From Akkermansiaceae bacterium (GTDB lineage: Bacteria > Verrucomicrobiota > Verrucomicrobiia > Verrucomicrobiales > Akkermansiaceae), in the NCBI GenBank assembly GCA_023301545.1, contig JALZUI010000025.1, positions 1 through 32,850 on the forward strand: 32,850 bases of DNA, written 5' to 3'. Shown piece by piece: positions 8,188 to 16,899 of this stretch. The position numbers were made by a program, and so were the translations under genes. Position 1 is the stretch's first letter. Each line of letters starts with the position of its first letter. A model generated the notes under the pieces. That model saw only the letters and a list, made by a program, of their open reading frames with translations. It was not told the origin of the DNA and did no database searches.

Positions 8188-8925
8188 GTGTTAAATTACA
8201 AAAACAACTCTATTGATACTCTACTCAAGTCCTTCCTACATATCCTACTTATTACTTCCTGCTATGCGGCGCCCCCTTTAGACGAGTGGGATAAAGTCCT
8301 CGATTTCGGCTTAACTTTTACGGCCGGAAACCGTGAATCCACCCTCGTCACTTCTGAGCTCGACTTACACAAGAAGACCGAAGCCCACGACTTACGGATA
8401 AAACTGCGCTACACCCTTCATGAAGTCACCGACAATACCGTACGCGATGAGATAAACGCCCGATTCACCTGGAATTGGATTTTGACCAATGACCTCTACG
8501 CCGGCTTCCGCTCTGTCGCACGGAGAGATGACGCTGCCGGCATTGATTACCGTTCACAGAACTCCGCAACCATCGGTAAGTATTTCGCCAAAGGGAAAGA
8601 CCTCACCTTCGCCCTAGAAGCCGGCTTGGGATACAACCTCTCATCCATCGCTCGGGAAGACATGAATAGCACCCAGTTTTATCTGGGGCAAAATTTCGCG
8701 ATACCCATTACTAAGCTAGCCTCCATCCAACAAGACTTCGCCACCTACACTGATATCGACGGTGGAGGAGACTACAACTTTGTCTTCAATCTCTCTCTAA
8801 AGACTAAAATTAGTGACTCCACAGATGTGAAAATCTCCTTCCAAAACAAGTTCGAATCAAACCCCGCAACCAACGCCAAGCGTAATGATGTTCGCGTTGT
8901 CTCTGGATTGTCTTACCGCTTTTGA
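8188..8925 (+). CDS. DUF481 family outer-membrane beta-barrel protein
   Basis: About 245 residues from a GTG start, chosen because it puts a signal peptide (LLKSFLHILLITSCYAA) near the N-terminus; an upstream TTG at 8149 is also in frame. The mature part (WDKVLDFGLTFTAGNRESTL, LDLHKKTEAHDLRIKLRYTL, ending VVSGLSYRF) shows the long amphipathic strands and terminal aromatic residue of DUF481/YdiY-type outer-membrane proteins, whose role is poorly known. No ATG is available in frame before the signal peptide, and the upstream sequence abuts a gene remnant. The native start may therefore have been lost in the same rearrangement. Its stop is 3 bases from the convergent nrtD stop. Confidence 0.7.
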   Translation: MLNYKNNSIDTLLKSFLHILLITSCYAAPPLDEWDKVLDFGLTFTAGNRESTLVTSELDLHKKTEAHDLRIKLRYTLHEVTDNTVRDEINARFTWNWILTNDLYAGFRSVARRDDAAGIDYRSQNSATIGKYFAKGKDLTFALEAGLGYNLSSIAREDMNSTQFYLGQNFAIPITKLASIQQDFATYTDIDGGGDYNFVFNLSLKTKISDSTDVKISFQNKFESNPATNAKRNDVRVVSGLSYRF

Positions 8926-8928
8926 AGC

Positions 8929-9786
8929 TCAGAATGAGAATTTCAGTAAGTTCTCATTCGTAAACTGCCTGTTATCTTCTACATCATGCAGATGTGATTT
9001 CAAGTGGGCGCGTTGTTCTAAGAACGATAATAAATGCTCGCGGTATTCAAAGAATAGCGGGTCAGTTAGAATCTCGGCACGATTCCTTGGGCGCTCCCAA
9101 TGCAGCGACATGACTTCGCCAATTCGAGCCAATGGGCCATTGGTCATCATAATAACGCGATCTGACATAAAGACAGCTTCATCCACATCGTGCGTCACGA
9201 TCATAGAAGTTAATTTTTCTTGAGCGACAATATCCAAGATAACATCCTGTAGCTCCATTCGGGTGAGAGAATCTAATCGTCCAAATGGTTCATCTAAGAG
9301 GAGAACCTTAGGCTTGAGAGCAATCGCTCTGGCAATTCCAACCCGTTGTTGCATTCCTCCTGATAACTCCTTCGGGAATTTCTTCATCGAATCCGCAAGC
9401 CCTACTCGAGCGAGCGAGTATTCAACGATTTCATGGCGCTCTTGTTTCGTTGCGTGTGGGTACACATTTTCAACGCCCAGCATCACATTCTCGTACGCAT
9501 TAAACCAAGGCATCAGGCATGGAGCCTGAAAGACCACGGCACGGTCGGGACCCGCACCATCGATTTCTTTATTATCGACGATGATACCGCCTTCAGAAAT
9601 TTCATTCAGTCCAGCAAGCATGGTCAGAACAGTGGACTTTCCACATCCTGAGTGACCAATCAGTGAGATAAACTCTCCCTGAAACATGTTGATATTAAGG
9701 TTCTCTACTACTCGAAAGTCGTCTCCAAAAGGGTTTGGGTAAGACTTCACTAAGTTAGAGATTTCTACATAGCGTTTGGAGATCAT
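8929..9786 (-). CDS. nrtD: Nitrate ABC transporter ATP-binding protein, NrtD-like
   Basis: Second ATPase of the nitrate importer, 285 residues. Walker A is GHSGCGKST (44-52), signature LSGGMQQR (141-148), Walker B VLLLDEP (161-167), H-loop His H199 in VTHDVDEAV. Together with [10 protein letters not shown] these identify the nitrate/taurine/cyanate-type (NrtCD/SsuB) family. The C-terminal ~30 residues are polar and His-containing. It starts one base after the nrtC stop, and is the last gene of the nitrate/Moco cluster, ending tail-to-tail with the DUF481 gene. NrtD versus NrtC naming follows gene order and the canonical H-loop. Confidence 0.88.
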   Translation of the reverse strand: MISKRYVEISNLVKSYPNPFGDDFRVVENLNINMFQGEFISLIGHSGCGKSTVLTMLAGLNEISEGGIIVDNKEIDGAGPDRAVVFQAPCLMPWFNAYENVMLGVENVYPHATKQERHEIVEYSLARVGLADSMKKFPKELSGGMQQRVGIARAIALKPKVLLLDEPFGRLDSLTRMELQDVILDIVAQEKLTSMIVTHDVDEAVFMSDRVIMMTNGPLARIGEVMSLHWERPRNRAEILTDPLFFEYREHLLSFLEQRAHLKSHLHDVEDNRQFTNENLLKFSF

Positions 9787-10671
9787 TTAGTGAGGTTGGG
9801 TAAATTTGTTGCGGAGGGTTGGGCGACCTGAAATAGGAGTGAAGTTCTTGGGCATCACATCAGGCATGGAGTAGGAATCCATAGAAGACCCTTTTTTGTC
9901 CTCCTGATTGAGATTGATAAGATATGTCGTAATTTCAGTCTTCAGACGCTTATATTCAGGATGATCATTGAGCGTGTGTCTGTTACGAGGGTATTCGATA
10001 TCTACGGCAAAGGGTGTATCCAATGTTGCGCTAGGCCCCATCGTCAGAGGGACAATTCTATTGGACATCAGGACCGCTTCATCTACATCGTTTGTTACCA
10101 TCACAACAGTCTTACGCTCGGCTTCCCAAATATTGAGAATTTCCTCCTGCAGATCCCCTCGTGTTAAGGCGTCTAGCGCCGATAGGGGTTCGTCTAGAAT
10201 GAGAATCTCTGGCTGGAGCGAGAGCGTTCTGGCAAGCGATGCGCGTTGCCTCATGCCACCTGAGAGCTCATGTGGCTTACGGTCTCTAGCAGGTGTTAGG
10301 CTCACCATTTCAATATACCGATCGACATGCTCTGTAAGCTCTTTCTTACTCAGATCCTTAAAGACCTGAGCCGCAGCGAGCTCAATATTTTCATACGTTG
10401 TGAGCCATGGGAGGAGCGAATAGTTCTGAAACATGATCCCCAGCTTAGGTCCAGCCGCCTTAACCTTCTCACCTTTGAAGGTGACCTCCCCTTTATCTGG
10501 GAATACGAGTCCTGCGAGCAGGTTCATTAAGGTAGATTTCCCCGAACCTGAAAATCCGATAATGGAAACAAATTCGTTTTCTTCCACCTTAAGATTCACA
10601 TCTTTTAAGACCTCGTAACGATTTGACGGAGTGCCGAAGCCAACCGAGACATCCTTTAATTCTACTGACAT
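9787..10671 (-). CDS. nrtC: Nitrate ABC transporter ATP-binding protein, NrtC-like, with Asn in the H-loop
   Basis: First ATPase of the importer, 294 residues. Walker A is GFSGSGKST (39-47), signature LSGGMRQR (136-143), Walker B ILILDEP (156-162). The H-loop reads VTNDVDEAV, so the switch His is replaced by Asn at about N194, while NrtD keeps it. The C-terminal ~35 residues form a short tail ([17 protein letters not shown]). The large NrtA-like regulatory domain of cyanobacterial NrtC is absent. It follows nrtB by 20 bases and abuts nrtD. It is likely to pair with NrtD as a heterodimer on the cytoplasmic face. Confidence 0.88.
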   Translation of the reverse strand: MSVELKDVSVGFGTPSNRYEVLKDVNLKVEENEFVSIIGFSGSGKSTLMNLLAGLVFPDKGEVTFKGEKVKAAGPKLGIMFQNYSLLPWLTTYENIELAAAQVFKDLSKKELTEHVDRYIEMVSLTPARDRKPHELSGGMRQRASLARTLSLQPEILILDEPLSALDALTRGDLQEEILNIWEAERKTVVMVTNDVDEAVLMSNRIVPLTMGPSATLDTPFAVDIEYPRNRHTLNDHPEYKRLKTEITTYLINLNQEDKKGSSMDSYSMPDVMPKNFTPISGRPTLRNKFTQPH

Positions 10672-10691
10672 AATAATAAGAGAGTTAGAGT

Positions 10692-12320
10692 TTAAAGAGA
10701 AGCTGATTCATCAAAGGAGACCAAGCGTTGGAGAACAATCATGACTCGATCGAGGAAGAACCCAATGATTCCCACTACAAAACAGGCCACGATAATATTG
10801 GCAAAGGATTGAGAAGATCCGTTCTGATATTCGTCCCAAACAAACTTCCCTAAACCATCAGAGGAAGAAAGGGCTTCAGCCGCAATCAATACCATCCAGC
10901 CTACTCCTAAAGAGATTCGCAATCCTGCAAACACAAGAGGAAGAGAAGAAGGGATAATGATTTTAAAGAGACGCGACCAGAAACCAAGACGGAGAACCTT
11001 TGCGACATTGAGATGATCTGGGTCGATGGACGAGACACCTAAGGCAGTATTCACCAAGGCAGGCCAGAGGGCACAAACCGCCACCGTACAAGCAGAGAAG
11101 ATCATCGCTGGGTTTGTCTGGAAATAACTTAAGGGGTTCGCTTGGTCATTTAAGAACAGGAAAAGTGGGTGCTTCTCTGGATCAGGGAAGAAGGCTCCAA
11201 TAATGATTTGGAAAATCAGGAGCCAAACCACAGGAGAGACCGGACGGAAGATCGAAATGATTGGGGTTAAACAAGCCATTACAATCCTATTCAATCCACA
11301 CATGATCCCCAGCGGAATTGCAACCAGACAAGCGAGGCTGAAGCCGATAATCACGGTAATAAGCGAACGATACGTTTGCCACACGATAGAAGCGGATCGA
11401 GGGTACTGCTGTCCTTTCGTTTTTTCCGCTTTCTCGGTATTCGACACCAGTGACTTAGCTTGCTTATAGGCTTCGCCTCCGTCTGTGGTAGTATTGAGTT
11501 GAGTCGACGCATCCGCAGCCTTCGCAAGAAGCGTATCCCCTTTCACCTCGCGGTTTCCGGAGGTAAGGTAATCGATTCTTTTTTTGGAGTGTTGGATTTC
11601 ATCAGCCAGCTTATTTGCCGCCAACTGAGCAGCTTTCACTTCTTTGGGAGGATTAGATCGAATGAGATCTATCTTTGTTTTGATTAATTTGAGCTCTTCT
11701 TTTTCGCTCTCACTCTTTATCCCATTTTCTTTAATGAGAGTGACCAGCTGTTGTGGCTCAGCCGTCTTGTTGGCCACCTTTTGAGCTAGAGCTTCCTCAG
11801 CACTTTTTCGCTCTTTTTTCTGTGAAAAGGAGAGTGCTTTCAGTTCGTCATATTCTGCTTTAATAGGCGCGATTTCAGACTCCATCTTCTCTTTCGCTTG
11901 TGCGGCAATCGACTGTGAATCGGCCTCTAATGCGGCATATTCACCTTCTTGCTTCTGTATCAAGGCTTCGATCTTCTCAACCTCTGCACCACGGTCTTCG
12001 CCTGTAGTCATGAAGGCTTGTTCCTTCTCACTTTCCTTTTCATGGAAGCGGTAACTATCCTTCCACGCATCCCATACTCTAGTCGGGGTTGGCACCTCTC
12101 CTGATTTGGTCTTATGATTCGGCCCTAAAACAGTCCAAGCGGCAAGGCAAGCGAAGACAAAGACGATCGGGAGCAGCATATAGCGGCTGATATCTCGAAT
12201 CTGTTTTTGTGGCTCTTCTTTGAAAAGGAGTCGGACGGGAGGATCCAGTACTTTAAAGCCACTGACATCAATGACCTTTAGTATACTATATTTGATTTTA
12301 TCTTTTGTAGGATTAGCCAT
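10692..12320 (-). CDS. nrtB: Nitrate ABC transporter permease, NrtB-like, with large periplasmic coiled-coil insertion
   Basis: Inner-membrane permease, 542 residues, nearly twice the usual ~280-300. Residues about 47-65 form the first membrane helix and are followed by the normal [10 protein letters not shown]. Residues ~95-303 are then a charged, Glu/Lys/Ala-rich stretch predicted to be coiled coil. The permease domain resumes with [15 protein letters not shown] and contains the family EAA-type loop ([16 protein letters not shown]). By topology the insertion should be periplasmic. I chose the ATG at 12320 ([11 protein letters not shown]); the in-frame TTG at 12368 lies inside the -24 promoter element. 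nrtC follows by 20 bases. Confidence 0.85.
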   Translation of the reverse strand: MANPTKDKIKYSILKVIDVSGFKVLDPPVRLLFKEEPQKQIRDISRYMLLPIVFVFACLAAWTVLGPNHKTKSGEVPTPTRVWDAWKDSYRFHEKESEKEQAFMTTGEDRGAEVEKIEALIQKQEGEYAALEADSQSIAAQAKEKMESEIAPIKAEYDELKALSFSQKKERKSAEEALAQKVANKTAEPQQLVTLIKENGIKSESEKEELKLIKTKIDLIRSNPPKEVKAAQLAANKLADEIQHSKKRIDYLTSGNREVKGDTLLAKAADASTQLNTTTDGGEAYKQAKSLVSNTEKAEKTKGQQYPRSASIVWQTYRSLITVIIGFSLACLVAIPLGIMCGLNRIVMACLTPIISIFRPVSPVVWLLIFQIIIGAFFPDPEKHPLFLFLNDQANPLSYFQTNPAMIFSACTVAVCALWPALVNTALGVSSIDPDHLNVAKVLRLGFWSRLFKIIIPSSLPLVFAGLRISLGVGWMVLIAAEALSSSDGLGKFVWDEYQNGSSQSFANIIVACFVVGIIGFFLDRVMIVLQRLVSFDESASL

Positions 12321-12351
12321 AGAGCAAAACGTTGTATCTGAAACCCGATAC

Positions 12352-12368
12352 AGCTCACCCCATGCCAA
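12352..12368 (-). promoter_or_regulatory. Sigma54-like -24/-12 element upstream of nrtB
   Basis: The minus strand reads TTGGCATGGGGTGAGCT, with GG and GC separated by exactly 10 bases. The predicted transcript start is near 12341, giving a 21-base leader before nrtB. It would give nrtBCD a second promoter inside the cluster. The 9-mer GGGGTGAGC overlapping this element also occurs 20 bases upstream (12373-12381). No test of function is possible here. Confidence 0.5.
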
Positions 12369-12388
12369 CCCCGCTCACCCCAAAAATT

Positions 12389-12877
12389 TTAATCGCATGT
12401 CGCAGATGAATAAAATTCATGCTCGCCAAGTGAAAGGGTTCCTCCGCTAGTAATTCGACATCGCAACCCCCCTTTTCCTTTAAGATATTCATGCACGCCA
12501 GGGGCACACGCTTCATCCATCCAATAGCATGGAGCGGCCTCCTCTGATCCGGTAAACTTCAGATTCCCCACAGAAAATTCCTTCCCAATCAACGCATTCA
12601 AATCAAGCCCTTCGGTAATAACGTTTCTGCGAAAGGCCGAACTACATAAATCGGGTAAGGAGAAGTGCTCTTTGACCTCATTGTAAACCTGTAGGTCAAA
12701 GAATGTAATTTGCCCCTTAAAATCTTCCTTAAAGTCATAATACCGATCACCGAGAATTCCTCTTCCAGCGACCAATTCAGCAGACTCCGCAGATTCTATA
12801 TGATAATTGGCCGCGCCTTTTCCATGCCTCCCTTTGTAGCTATGGCCCTTTGATAAATATAATTTTTTTACTATCAT
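12389..12877 (-). CDS. MOSC domain protein
   Basis: A 162-residue protein of the MOSC (molybdenum cofactor sulfurase C-terminal) family. Visible family features are GRGILGDRYYDF near residue 40, CSSAFRRNVITEGLDLNALI (family R-N-x-x-x-x-G pattern), a conserved Cys in the segment AAPCYWMDEA, and GLRCRITSGGTLSLG near the end. Stand-alone MOSC proteins are linked to cofactor carrying, sulfur transfer or maturation of Mo enzymes. Here it is the last Moco gene, with its ATG overlapping the moaA stop as ATGA, so it is probably needed for or with nitrate reductase maturation. The exact reaction is unknown. Confidence 0.88.
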   Translation of the reverse strand: MIVKKLYLSKGHSYKGRHGKGAANYHIESAESAELVAGRGILGDRYYDFKEDFKGQITFFDLQVYNEVKEHFSLPDLCSSAFRRNVITEGLDLNALIGKEFSVGNLKFTGSEEAAPCYWMDEACAPGVHEYLKGKGGLRCRITSGGTLSLGEHEFYSSATCD

Positions 12878-13869
12878 CCTCCTATGTAACTCATTTCTAT
12901 TTTTTTCTGGCTCACGATTCCCCGTAATTCTGAATAACGATCCGTGCGATTACCCCAAAAACCTCTCAGCATAGCGCTCACCTCCGTAACTGAGCCACTT
13001 TCACGAAGTACGGACTTAAGATCCGTCCCGGTAGACGCAAACAGGCACCCATATATCTTCCCCTCAGCCGACAACCGGAGCCGTGAACAATCACTACAAA
13101 ATGGTTGGGTTACAGAGCGAATAATCCCTACCTTCCCCCCGCCATCACTATAGGAGAAATTCTCCGCCACCGCAGCGACTTGTCGCGGGTCTGGGTTGAC
13201 CCCATACTCTGCATCTAAGAGTTCTAAAATTTGATCGGCAGGAAACACCTCTTCGACACTCCACTGATTCGACTCTCCTACGTCCATGAATTCGATAAAG
13301 CGAAGGAGCAGATGGTGCTGTCTAGCGAATGCGGCTAGCGGAAGAATCTCAGCGCTGTTCATGCTCTTTTGAATGACCGCATTTACCTTCACAGGAAGCC
13401 CTGCTTGTTGTGCCGCAAAGATGCCCGAGAGCACTCGATCGACATCTGCTCCGACCCCATTCATTGCCGCAAAGGTTTCAGGATTTATGGCATCTAAACT
13501 GACAGTTACTCGGGACAATCCAGCGTTCTTTAACCGCTCCGCATAATGCCCTAGTAAGATTCCGTTTGAGGTCAGCGCAATATCTTCGATCCCAGGAATA
13601 GCAGAAAGCATCCGCACAAGCTCATCGATATTTTTTCGTAAAAGAGGTTCGCCACCAGTCAGGCGAATCTTAGTCACTCCTAAACCAGCAGCAGCTTTCG
13701 CAACCGTTGTGATCTCTTCAAAGGAGAGTAACTCCTTCCGATCCAAAAAAGGGTAATCTGCGCCAAACTTTTCCGCCGGCATACAATACCCGCATCTGAA
13801 ATTACAGCGATCTGTTACCGAAATACGGAGATCTCCTAAAGCTCTGCCTCGTTGGTCTGTAATAGCCAT
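12874..13869 (-). CDS. moaA: GTP 3',8-cyclase MoaA (molybdenum cofactor biosynthesis)
   Basis: Radical SAM enzyme that converts GTP to 3',8-cyclo-GTP, the first step of molybdopterin synthesis, in the cytoplasm. The N-terminal cluster motif is CNFRCGYC (C22, C26, C29), with RISVTDRC before it and LTGGEPLLR after it. The C-terminal cluster is C258, C261 and C275 (FCSDCSRLRL ... YGCLF). The protein ends YIGG, keeping the family's C-terminal double glycine needed for catalysis. Length 331 is normal. It starts one base after the moaE stop and overlaps the MOSC gene by four bases. Confidence 0.96.
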   Translation of the reverse strand: MAITDQRGRALGDLRISVTDRCNFRCGYCMPAEKFGADYPFLDRKELLSFEEITTVAKAAAGLGVTKIRLTGGEPLLRKNIDELVRMLSAIPGIEDIALTSNGILLGHYAERLKNAGLSRVTVSLDAINPETFAAMNGVGADVDRVLSGIFAAQQAGLPVKVNAVIQKSMNSAEILPLAAFARQHHLLLRFIEFMDVGESNQWSVEEVFPADQILELLDAEYGVNPDPRQVAAVAENFSYSDGGGKVGIIRSVTQPFCSDCSRLRLSAEGKIYGCLFASTGTDLKSVLRESGSVTEVSAMLRGFWGNRTDRYSELRGIVSQKKIEMSYIGG

Positions 13870-13870
13870 C

Positions 13871-14302
13871 TTATGATTTTATACAGTTCGGGCACGGGGC
13901 GGTATAAACAGACTCTCCATCAGCATAGGTTTCAAACTTCCAGATCGGCACCTCAGTTTTGATTTCGTCTATCAAAAACTGGCACGCTTGAAATGCTTCT
14001 GCACGATGCGAAGAGGCGATCGCTATAAAAACCGCGCACTCTCCCACCACGCACTCTCCTATACGGTGAACGGCATAGGCCGCGGTGATCGGAAACTTAT
14101 CTAGAGCCTTCTGCACGAGTTCGTCTCCTGTCGACTGCGCCAAAGCGGGATGGTGCTCGTATCGTAAAGAGGTAACAGACTTTCCGTTATGATGGTTTCT
14201 CACAATCCCTTCAAAGACAACATAGGCCCCACAAGTGTCATCAACCACTTGCTCTCTTATTTTCTCCGTCTGAATGACGGTGGAAGTAATGTGAAAACTC
14301 AT
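13871..14302 (-). CDS. moaE: Molybdopterin synthase catalytic subunit MoaE
   Basis: Large subunit of molybdopterin synthase, which converts cyclic pyranopterin monophosphate to molybdopterin using sulfur carried by MoaD. The 143-residue protein shows GAYVVFEGIVRNHHNGKSV near the start, IGECVVGECAVFIAIASSHR in the centre and EIKTEVPIWKFETYADG near the end, where the catalytic Lys residues lie. It is 4 bases after the MobA-MoaD fusion gene, so its partner sulfur carrier is made just before it. Family length is normal. Confidence 0.95.
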   Translation of the reverse strand: MSFHITSTVIQTEKIREQVVDDTCGAYVVFEGIVRNHHNGKSVTSLRYEHHPALAQSTGDELVQKALDKFPITAAYAVHRIGECVVGECAVFIAIASSHRAEAFQACQFLIDEIKTEVPIWKFETYADGESVYTAPCPNCIKS

Positions 14303-14306
14303 AAAA

Positions 14307-15122
14307 TTATCCGCCCATAAAGGGGGGCATGAAAGCGATTATATCATCTGGGCTAAAGACATGGTTCCAACTCGTAAAGGCATTATTCACAGCAGGCTTC
14401 ATCTCAGGTAATTTGGTCGATAGATGATGACGCATACGACATTCTTCCCACAGTCCAGCTAACGTCACCGCCGTCGAAGTCACGTGCTCTGAGGAACAAC
14501 CCGCCTCCTCTCTTAGCTTGGCATAATACTCCACTGTCACTTGCTTTTCTGAGACCTCATTTCCTTGCTGTGCCTTCCATTCGTTAAGGTCTTCAGGGTA
14601 GTTTAGGTTGGTCAATAGATTCATCCTGTCAGGAGCAAGCTCCACCCGCGAAAGATTCTCTAAGAAGGAGCGTAAGCAACGCGAATTGCTTTCAAACACC
14701 TTATCCAGAGCCACTTTGGCAGAGGGTGAATATAAGGAGCAATGACCTTCAGGTACTGCGTCATAAGGATTCAGATAACATACAATATCTTTATTCTGCT
14801 CACGGCTTTCTACTAAGCGTAACAAGTCCTCCTTACCTACATTCGGTAAGTCGCAAGCCAAGACGAGCCAATCACAGTCTGGAGAGTGAGCGAATGCAGT
14901 AGCCATCCCTCCGAGAGGCCCCTGACTAGGCGCTAGATCAGGTAAATCGTATGCATTAGACTTCTCTGCTCCATACGGGAGCGAAACATACACTTCATCG
15001 CACACTTCCGAAAGAAGCCTTAAAGAGCGGTCTTTAAAAGTCTCGCCTTCATGTGTCAGCAATTGCTTAGGCTGCCCCATCCGCTGACTGAGACCACCTG
15101 TAAGTAATAACCCCTTGATCAT
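14307..15122 (-). CDS. Fused molybdenum cofactor guanylyltransferase (MobA-like) and MoaD sulfur-carrier domain
   Basis: 271 residues in two parts. Residues 1 to ~188 are a MobA/MocA-type nucleotidyltransferase: LLLTGGLSQRMGQPKQLL (5-22), QGPLGGM (67-73), and metal-binding LACDLPN (88-94); it would attach GMP or CMP to the cofactor. Residues ~190-271 are a MoaD ubiquitin-like domain: VTVEYYAKLREEAG at the start and IIAFMPPFMGG at the end, with the C-terminal Gly-Gly that must be adenylated and thiocarboxylated to feed MoaE. The reading frame is continuous with no internal start needed. The fusion joins an early and a late step. Whether the substrate is GTP or CTP cannot be told. It lies between moaC and moaE. 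Confidence 0.88.
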   Translation of the reverse strand: MIKGLLLTGGLSQRMGQPKQLLTHEGETFKDRSLRLLSEVCDEVYVSLPYGAEKSNAYDLPDLAPSQGPLGGMATAFAHSPDCDWLVLACDLPNVGKEDLLRLVESREQNKDIVCYLNPYDAVPEGHCSLYSPSAKVALDKVFESNSRCLRSFLENLSRVELAPDRMNLLTNLNYPEDLNEWKAQQGNEVSEKQVTVEYYAKLREEAGCSSEHVTSTAVTLAGLWEECRMRHHLSTKLPEMKPAVNNAFTSWNHVFSPDDIIAFMPPFMGG

Positions 15123-15133
15123 TCGATTCCGGA

Positions 15134-15610
15134 TTAAGAGGTTTGAAAGTCGGATTTACCTCCTGTTTTCTTCTCTAACTTTAGGTCGGTAATAGTAATG
15201 CCAGGATTCTGTGATTTACACATATCATAGAGCGTCAACGCGGCGGTTGAAGCTCCTTGTATGGCTTCCATTTCCACTCCCGTCTTCCCTTCGATTTTAC
15301 AGGTGCACTCTATCTTAAGAGACTCCGCATCGTTAGGCAGCACTTTAATAGAAGCGTGGCTGAGAGAGAGAGGGTGGCACATTGGGATCAACTCCGAGGT
15401 CTTTTTAGTCCCCATAATTCCCGCAATAGTAGCGGTTTGAATCACGGACCCTTTTTTGGTAACCAAATCCCCATCAACCATTTGAGCAATCAGGTCAGAC
15501 CCTAGAATAACCTTACAGCTCGCCACTGCGACTCGTTCAGAAACACTTTTGCCGCCGATATCTACCATTCTCGGCCTTCCCGCTTCATCTATGTGTGTGA
15601 AATTAGACAT
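15134..15610 (-). CDS. moaC: Cyclic pyranopterin monophosphate synthase MoaC
   Basis: Second-step enzyme of molybdopterin synthesis, converting 3',8-cyclo-GTP to cPMP. The 158-residue protein has the family landmarks FTHIDEAGRPRMVDIGGK at the start, AGIMGTKKTSELIPMCHPL in the middle (active-site K and H region), and GVEMEAIQGASTAALTLYDM towards the end. Length and order are standard. It follows moeA by 33 bases and precedes the mobA-moaD fusion by 11. Confidence 0.96.
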   Translation of the reverse strand: MSNFTHIDEAGRPRMVDIGGKSVSERVAVASCKVILGSDLIAQMVDGDLVTKKGSVIQTATIAGIMGTKKTSELIPMCHPLSLSHASIKVLPNDAESLKIECTCKIEGKTGVEMEAIQGASTAALTLYDMCKSQNPGITITDLKLEKKTGGKSDFQTS

Positions 15611-15643
15611 TATCCCTTGTTGTATACGAATACCTTAGCATTT

Positions 15644-16816
15644 TTAAAGCCAAGATGCAAATTCGACGAGATTATTGCTTTTATGATCAGGAGGAATCGT
15701 CACATACCCTTGACTCCCAACCATTGAAACGAAATCCCCTGAATTACTTGTCGCTAAAAGCTGAACAGTTCCCCCATCTTCTAATCGAGCGGGAATATGT
15801 AATACAAAATGATGAGCAGGTATGTCTCCTAGGACTTGTACCATTCTCTTACTCAGGGAATGATCCCCCATCATTTTACGCAGGGCGGGCTGCACATAAT
15901 GGTGAAAACAGATCAAGGCTGAGAGAGCGTTCCCGGGGAGAGAAAAAATAGGAACGGGACTGTTCCAAAATGCGAATGGCTTCCCTGGGCGTTGCGTCAC
16001 TCCATGAAATACCGGGTCTCCCGCATAGGACGAAATCACTTCTCGCAAGTAATCCGTCGTCCCTCTTGAAATGGCTCCGCAGGTAATAATCACATCGACT
16101 TCGCTAAGGTGGGTGTCGAAAAAGCATTGAAAGCTCTCTCTACTGTCAGCGACGTGTTCATGAACTAAGGAGCTCACCCCCAGTTTGTCTAACGCTGTAG
16201 AAATCGCCGTCATATGTGATTGCCTGATTTGGTGCGGTAATGGGCGAGCTTCTGGAGCAACTACTTCCGCCCCTGTTGTCAACAAGGCCACCCTAGGAGC
16301 TCTATATACAGATGTCGATGCGACTCCCAATGACGCTAGCAGGAGCATAACGCTAGAGTCTACCAGAGTCCCGATTGGTAAAACCTCTTGTCCCGCCAGA
16401 GTATCGTCCCCCTTTCGGTGTATAAACTGTCCCCTCTTTATCTTTTCAGGAGCCTCCAAAATCACATATTCCCCACTAAAGGTTAACTCCTCTACGGGCA
16501 CGACTGTATCACAACCCACAGGTAGGACGCCTCCCGTATTGATGCGAAATGCGGTATCCACATCTTCAATTTGAACCTCTGGCTGACCCGCTTCTACCGT
16601 TTTACTGAGTCGATACTTACTTTGCCCTTCTCTGTAGGATAACGCCACTCCATCCATGGTTACCCGATCATACGGGGGGTAATCTCGATCAGCTAATATT
16701 GCAGCAGATAAAACACGACCACATAATGAAGCACGTGGAATCTCCTCGGTCGGCAAGACCGAGAGGCGATCATGTATTAGAGTACATGCATCAGTAGGTG
16801 AAATAAGGTCGTTCAT
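15644..16816 (-). CDS. moeA: Molybdopterin molybdenumtransferase MoeA
   Basis: Inserts molybdate into adenylylated molybdopterin. 390 residues, near the usual ~400. Family pieces are PPYDRVTMDGVALS (substrate loop with Asp), INTGGVLPVGCDTVV, LLTTGAEVV (conserved Glu), ITCGAISRGTTDYLREV (the family's GGxSxGxxD region with altered spacing residues) and FSLPGNALSALICF, where the usual LPGNP has Ala for the second Pro. These variations are modest and the enzyme is probably active. A weak Shine-Dalgarno AGGAG lies 11 bases before the ATG. A terminator-like hairpin separates it from nrtA upstream, so Moco genes may be expressed at a lower level than nrtA. Confidence 0.93.
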   Translation of the reverse strand: MNDLISPTDACTLIHDRLSVLPTEEIPRASLCGRVLSAAILADRDYPPYDRVTMDGVALSYREGQSKYRLSKTVEAGQPEVQIEDVDTAFRINTGGVLPVGCDTVVPVEELTFSGEYVILEAPEKIKRGQFIHRKGDDTLAGQEVLPIGTLVDSSVMLLLASLGVASTSVYRAPRVALLTTGAEVVAPEARPLPHQIRQSHMTAISTALDKLGVSSLVHEHVADSRESFQCFFDTHLSEVDVIITCGAISRGTTDYLREVISSYAGDPVFHGVTQRPGKPFAFWNSPVPIFSLPGNALSALICFHHYVQPALRKMMGDHSLSKRMVQVLGDIPAHHFVLHIPARLEDGGTVQLLATSNSGDFVSMVGSQGYVTIPPDHKSNNLVEFASWL

Positions 16817-16838
16817 AAAAATATGCTCTCCTGTAAAT

Positions 16839-16869
16839 AAAAAGTAGCTGAATTTCTCCAGCTACTTTT
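16839..16869 (-). terminator. Hairpin terminator between nrtA and moeA
   Basis: Perfect 11-base arms AAAAGTAGCTG (16840-16850) and CAGCTACTTTT (16859-16869) around an 8-base loop. On the minus strand the stem ends in a run of T (TTTTTATTTA), the form of a Rho-independent terminator. It begins about 30 bases after the nrtA stop and ends about 23 bases before moeA. Being nearly symmetric it could act on both strands. Confidence 0.75.
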
Positions 16870-16899
16870 ACTTTGCTATGGATTATTACAAATTTTTTC

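Noticed and set aside
12321-12368. TTG at 12368 as the nrtB start
   Set aside because: The TTG is the first three bases of the -24 element; the ATG at 12320 begins a sensible protein.
12874-12885. AGGAGG at the end of moaA as Shine-Dalgarno for the MOSC gene
   Set aside because: It touches the ATG, too close to serve, and simply codes the conserved final Gly-Gly.
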